64,000 nt of DNA from Sphingomonas lutea (GTDB lineage Bacteria > Pseudomonadota > Alphaproteobacteria > Sphingomonadales > Sphingomonadaceae): NCBI RefSeq assembly GCF_014396785.1, contig NZ_CP060718.1, positions 1,446,501-1,510,500 of the forward strand, written 5' to 3'. Made by a program: the position numbers and the translations under genes. Shown piece after piece: positions 60,993-64,000 of this stretch (position 1 is the first letter of the stretch; each line of letters opens with the position of its first letter). Under the pieces are notes generated by a model. The model searched no databases, had not been told where the DNA came from, and worked only from the letters and a program-made list of their open reading frames with translations.

Positions 60993-62746
60993 CTAATGCG
61001 AAAGTTGCGTTTGCCCCGTCGGGAATGCAGGCCAGTGATGTTCCGCCATCGCCTTGAGCGTGGGCGTCGGCTGGCGGTTGAGACCCTGGTACACCCACAT
61101 GTTTCGCAGCACCGCGGGGACGTAATAGCGCGTCTCCCAATAAGGGATGCTTTCGATCCACAGAAGCGGATCGCCCTTGTCGTTGATCGCCGCCCAGCGG
61201 CCGACCGGAAGTGGGCCGCTGTTGTACGACGCGATGACGCGCGGAAGCTGGCCGGCGGTCGCCGAGTGACGCCGCATCATCTCGATGAAGCTCTGCCCAT
61301 ATTCGAGATTGTAGATCGGGTTGGTCAGCGATCCGCGCGAATAGGGCAGGCCGCGGGCACGGGCGATGTCCTGCGCGGTGCCGGGGCGGACCTGCATCAA
61401 GCCGACCGCGTCGGCCGGGCTGACGGCGGCGCGGCGGAACGAGCTTTCCTGGACGATATGGCCGAATGCCAATGCGGGATCGACGCGCCAGCCGTTGAGC
61501 GGGCTCCAGCGCGGATTGGGATAGCGGTCGGCGGCATCGGCCACCGCGCCCCATTGGCCGTTATTGGCGAGCCACAGCTGCGCGGCGGGGAGGTCGAGGC
61601 GCTTGGCGAGCTGGATCAGCGCGTGATGTTCGCCCGGCGCGCCGATCTTGGCCTGGTGGCGCAGGAATTCCTCGGCGAGCGCGGCGTGGCCCATGGCAGC
61701 AAGCTCCTTGGCGCGCTGCACATTGGGCAAATGGTCGATCGGCGGATCGCGATGGACGTGCGGATCGGCGGGCAGGCGCGTGTCCATGCCCAAAGTCTCG
61801 CGCGCCAGCAGGCCGTAGAAGCTTTCGGCATTGGTCGCGGCCGCCTTGAGCAGGGGTGCGACCGAGCGCGGGCGGCGGCACGCCTGTTCCGAGCGCGCGG
61901 CCCAATAGAGCGCGCCGGTGCGGAGTTCCCGCTGCTGCGATGTCGCAGCGACCTGGTTGAAGGCGCGCGACGCGGCTTCGCAATCGCCAAGCCGCCACGA
62001 GGCGAGCCCGGAGATCCACGCCGCGTTCGATGCCCAGTCACCTTGCGCGCCCTGCCGCCAGGTATCGGCGACGCGGCGCGAATTGGCGTCGTCACCATTC
62101 ACATAATAGATCCAGGCGACACGCTGGGCGGCCTCGGCGCGCCCTTCCAGCGTCATCGTCGGGACGTAGGTGAGCAGCTGGGCTTCGGCGCCGGCGGCGT
62201 CATTGGCGTCCACATAAGGCTCCAGCGCGGTGCGCAGCTGATCCGCCGCGGGATCGCCTGTCACGGGCCGGGTGCGGTAGCGGACGGGTGCAGAGCCGAG
62301 ATTGATCAGCCGCTTGGGCTGGACGATCGGGGCGTGGTCACTGCCCCGCGACGCACGGCCATTGCGGCGAGTTGCGCGGCCTGGGGCAGGTCTGGCGCCT
62401 GGGCCATCAGCGACTGGAGCGACCCTGCATCCACCGTCGGCGAGCCGCGCGCAGTGTAGAGCTCGGCCAAGGCGACGGGCGTCAGGATGTTGGCGGGCAG
62501 CGTGGCAATGCCGGCACGGGCCGACGCCCAATTGCCCGCATAGATCGCGTCGAACACCCCGCGCCAGTCGCGCGGCACGACGACGGCGGGCGTGACCGGC
62601 TGCGGTGCCGGCGCGGCGACGGGCGGGGCAGCGGTTGGCGGGATTGGCGAGGGGAGGTTGGGCAGCGGCGAAAGCGGATCCGCCGATTGCGCAAGCGCGG
62701 TGCCGGAGCACATCAAGGCGCCCAATCCCAAGAGTGCGGCCCTCAA
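60993..62746 (-). CDS. Lytic transglycosylase (SLT domain), frameshifted
   Basis: Start TTG 62746 with GGAGG eight bases upstream, overlapping the UDG-like stop. A signal peptide ends at ALAQ, followed by a helical superhelix domain. The frame breaks at four G on the minus strand (plus-strand C 62344-62347); one more G restores GSDHAPIVQPKRL and gives 584 residues. The C-terminal SLT domain has the catalytic Glu in IVQESSFRRAAVSPADAVGLMQV and the ASYNSGP motif. It cleaves peptidoglycan with anhydro-muramic acid formation in the periplasm. Same type of one-base loss as in gyrA. Confidence 0.88.
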
Positions 62747-63438
62747 GATTCGTCCTCCATCAGAAGCAGCAGGTCACGCCATGCCAGCGCCTTGTCTAAG
62801 GGCCGATTAACGAGGTGACGGGGGTGAAAGGTGGCGACCGTTCGCACGCCTTCGATCTTGTGCACATGGCCGCGCGCCTGGACGAGCCGCTTGTCGAGCA
62901 TCGCGGCGCAGGGGCCGTCGCCGAGCAGCAGCAGGCGCTGCGGCTTAACGAGGGCAATGTGGCGGCGGGCGATATCGGCGCAGGCCTTGCGCTCGGCCTC
63001 GGTCATGCGCGTGCCGGGCGAGTGGAAGCAGGACAGGCTCGCGCTATAGGCCTGCTCGCCGCTCAGCCCGATCGCCGCGAGCATGCGCAGGGCAAGCGCC
63101 CAGGCGACGCCGCCGATCGGCTGGCCCGAGGTGAAATCCTCGAGCGCGGGCGAATCGCTGAGCAGCATGACCGGCGCCTGTTCGGGGCCGTGGGGAAGGA
63201 TTCGCCGCGCGGTGGCCGAGGCGAGGGGCAGCTGGACGCTGCTCGACAGCCATTGCTGAAGTTCGGCCAGGGTTTCAGACGTCGGCTCGGCAAGGTTCGA
63301 AACCGGCTCCGGCGATGGCGCTACGGCTGGCGCGGGCTTTGCCGGGGCAAGCCAGTTGCGCGGCGCATCCTGGACGGCGGTGTCGACGCCGGCCTCCAGC
63401 CACCACGCCAGCGCGCTGCGCGCTTCGCCAAATTCCAT
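62743..63438 (-). CDS. Uracil-DNA glycosylase-like protein, degenerate
   Basis: 231 residues from ATG 63438; ATG 63480 (14 residues longer) is possible. The fold follows the family 4/5 UDG pattern: APVMLLSDSPALEDF in place of the GEAPG motif, SLSCFHSPGTRMTEAE, RLLLLGDGPCAAML, and VATFHPRHLVNRP as the late His motif. The four iron-sulphur cysteines of family 4 are missing and the catalytic motif is altered, so activity is uncertain. Divergent from the ETF-QO gene; its stop is coupled to the lytic transglycosylase. Confidence 0.75.
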   Translation of the reverse strand: MEFGEARSALAWWLEAGVDTAVQDAPRNWLAPAKPAPAVAPSPEPVSNLAEPTSETLAELQQWLSSSVQLPLASATARRILPHGPEQAPVMLLSDSPALEDFTSGQPIGGVAWALALRMLAAIGLSGEQAYSASLSCFHSPGTRMTEAERKACADIARRHIALVKPQRLLLLGDGPCAAMLDKRLVQARGHVHKIEGVRTVATFHPRHLVNRPLDKALAWRDLLLLMEDES

Positions 63439-63550
63439 CGTTTCGAGGTTCCCGCCCACGTTTGCGACACTCCCCGCCATTGACGGCTTGGTCAAGGAAT
63501 TGGCAGGGCTGCCGAGTCGAATTGTTCACCCGGCGCGACAAGAGGTGCGA

Positions 63551-64000
63551 ATGACCGAGCGCGAGTCCATGGCTTATGATGTCGTCGTCGTCGGCGGCGG
63601 CCCCGCGGGCTTGAGCGCCGCGATCCGTTTGAAACAGCTGGCTGCCAAGGCGGAGCGCGAGATTTCGGTGTGCGTGCTCGAAAAGGGGAGCGAGATCGGC
63701 GCCCACATCCTGTCGGGCGCAGTGATCGATCCCAAGGCGCTCGACGAGCTTCTTCCCGACTGGAAGGACCGGGGGTCGCCGCTGACCATGCCGGTGACCG
63801 ACAACCAGCACTGGTTCCTGACGAAAAAGCGCAAGTTCGGGCTGCCCGACATGCTGACGCCGCCCTTCATGCGCAACCGCGGCACCTATAGCGTCAGCCT
63901 GGGCAACGTCTGCCGCTGGCTCGCAGGGCAGGCGGAGGAGCTGGGCGTCGAAATCTTCCCCGGCTTTTCGGCGTCCGAGATCCTGTTCACCGAGGATGGC
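63551..64000 (+). CDS. Electron transfer flavoprotein-ubiquinone oxidoreductase (3' end missing)
   Basis: The first 150 codons of a longer gene that runs off the window. The N-terminal FAD-binding VVVGGGPAGLSAAIRLKQLA, the CVLEKGSEIGAHILSGAVID segment, and YSVSLGNVCRWLAGQAEELG match ETF-QO, which passes electrons from fatty-acid and amino-acid dehydrogenases to ubiquinone at the inner membrane. AGAGG lies five bases upstream of the ATG. The remaining part, with the 4Fe-4S ferredoxin domain, lies outside. Confidence 0.95.
   Translation, partial: MTERESMAYDVVVVGGGPAGLSAAIRLKQLAAKAEREISVCVLEKGSEIGAHILSGAVIDPKALDELLPDWKDRGSPLTMPVTDNQHWFLTKKRKFGLPDMLTPPFMRNRGTYSVSLGNVCRWLAGQAEELGVEIFPGFSASEILFTEDG

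Overview
The window is a high-GC chromosomal segment from an alphaproteobacterium, most likely a member of the Sphingomonadales. The evidence is the gene order (yqeY-dnaG-rpoD next to carA-carB-greA; eno-ftsB-pdhA-pdhB with a lipoyl domain fused to E1 beta), many small proteins of sphingomonad type, and a repeat that reads PSTSLG when translated, which I remember as common in this order. Both ends cut a gene: recG lacks its 5' end at base 1, and an ETF-ubiquinone oxidoreductase gene runs off the right end.

Left third (1-25 kb): recG/tyrS, a DOMON-like/NamZ-type muramidase pair, two secreted TonB-C-terminal-domain proteins, a soluble chemoreceptor, panD, a trypsin-like protease, cspA, a heptad-repeat secreted protein whose promoter carries a BlaI/MecI-type operator, dodecin, a PadR-controlled DoxX/CPBP pair, and the rpoD-dnaG-yqeY block. 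A GIY-YIG nuclease gene sits inside that last block.

Middle (25-49 kb): a DUF559 nuclease gene sits between carA and carB; its ribosome-binding site and stop codon lie in flanking repeats. Then come carB, greA, a rhomboid protease, a yqjDEK-like membrane operon, eno, ftsB, pdhAB, two paralogous secreted proteins, an EF-hand protein, a BLUF blue-light sensor, trmFO, gyrA, a TPR protein, a degenerate histidine kinase and a CAU tRNA.

Island (49,610-58,098): an 8.4-kb integrative element in tRNA-Pro(UGG). It is bounded by a 48-bp perfect direct repeat and has paired 11-bp-spaced AAGCAC sites near both ends. It carries a tyrosine integrase, an AlpA-like excisionase and a winged-helix gene. Its cargo looks defensive: an SRA-HNH modification-dependent endonuclease and a four-gene minus-strand run (trypsin-like protease, three-TM protein, membrane-anchored HerA-like ATPase, QxK-type putative nuclease). 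I do not recognise that run as a described system, and it is the best candidate for something new here.

Right end (58-64 kb): a lipoprotein, an M28 peptidase, a PA0069-type radical SAM protein, a lytic transglycosylase, a UDG-like protein and ETF-QO.

Five genes (a YqjK-region protein, a membrane protein, gyrA, the M28 peptidase and the lytic transglycosylase) each lack exactly one base in a C or G run. Because gyrA is essential, these are probably homopolymer errors in the assembly rather than real mutations.
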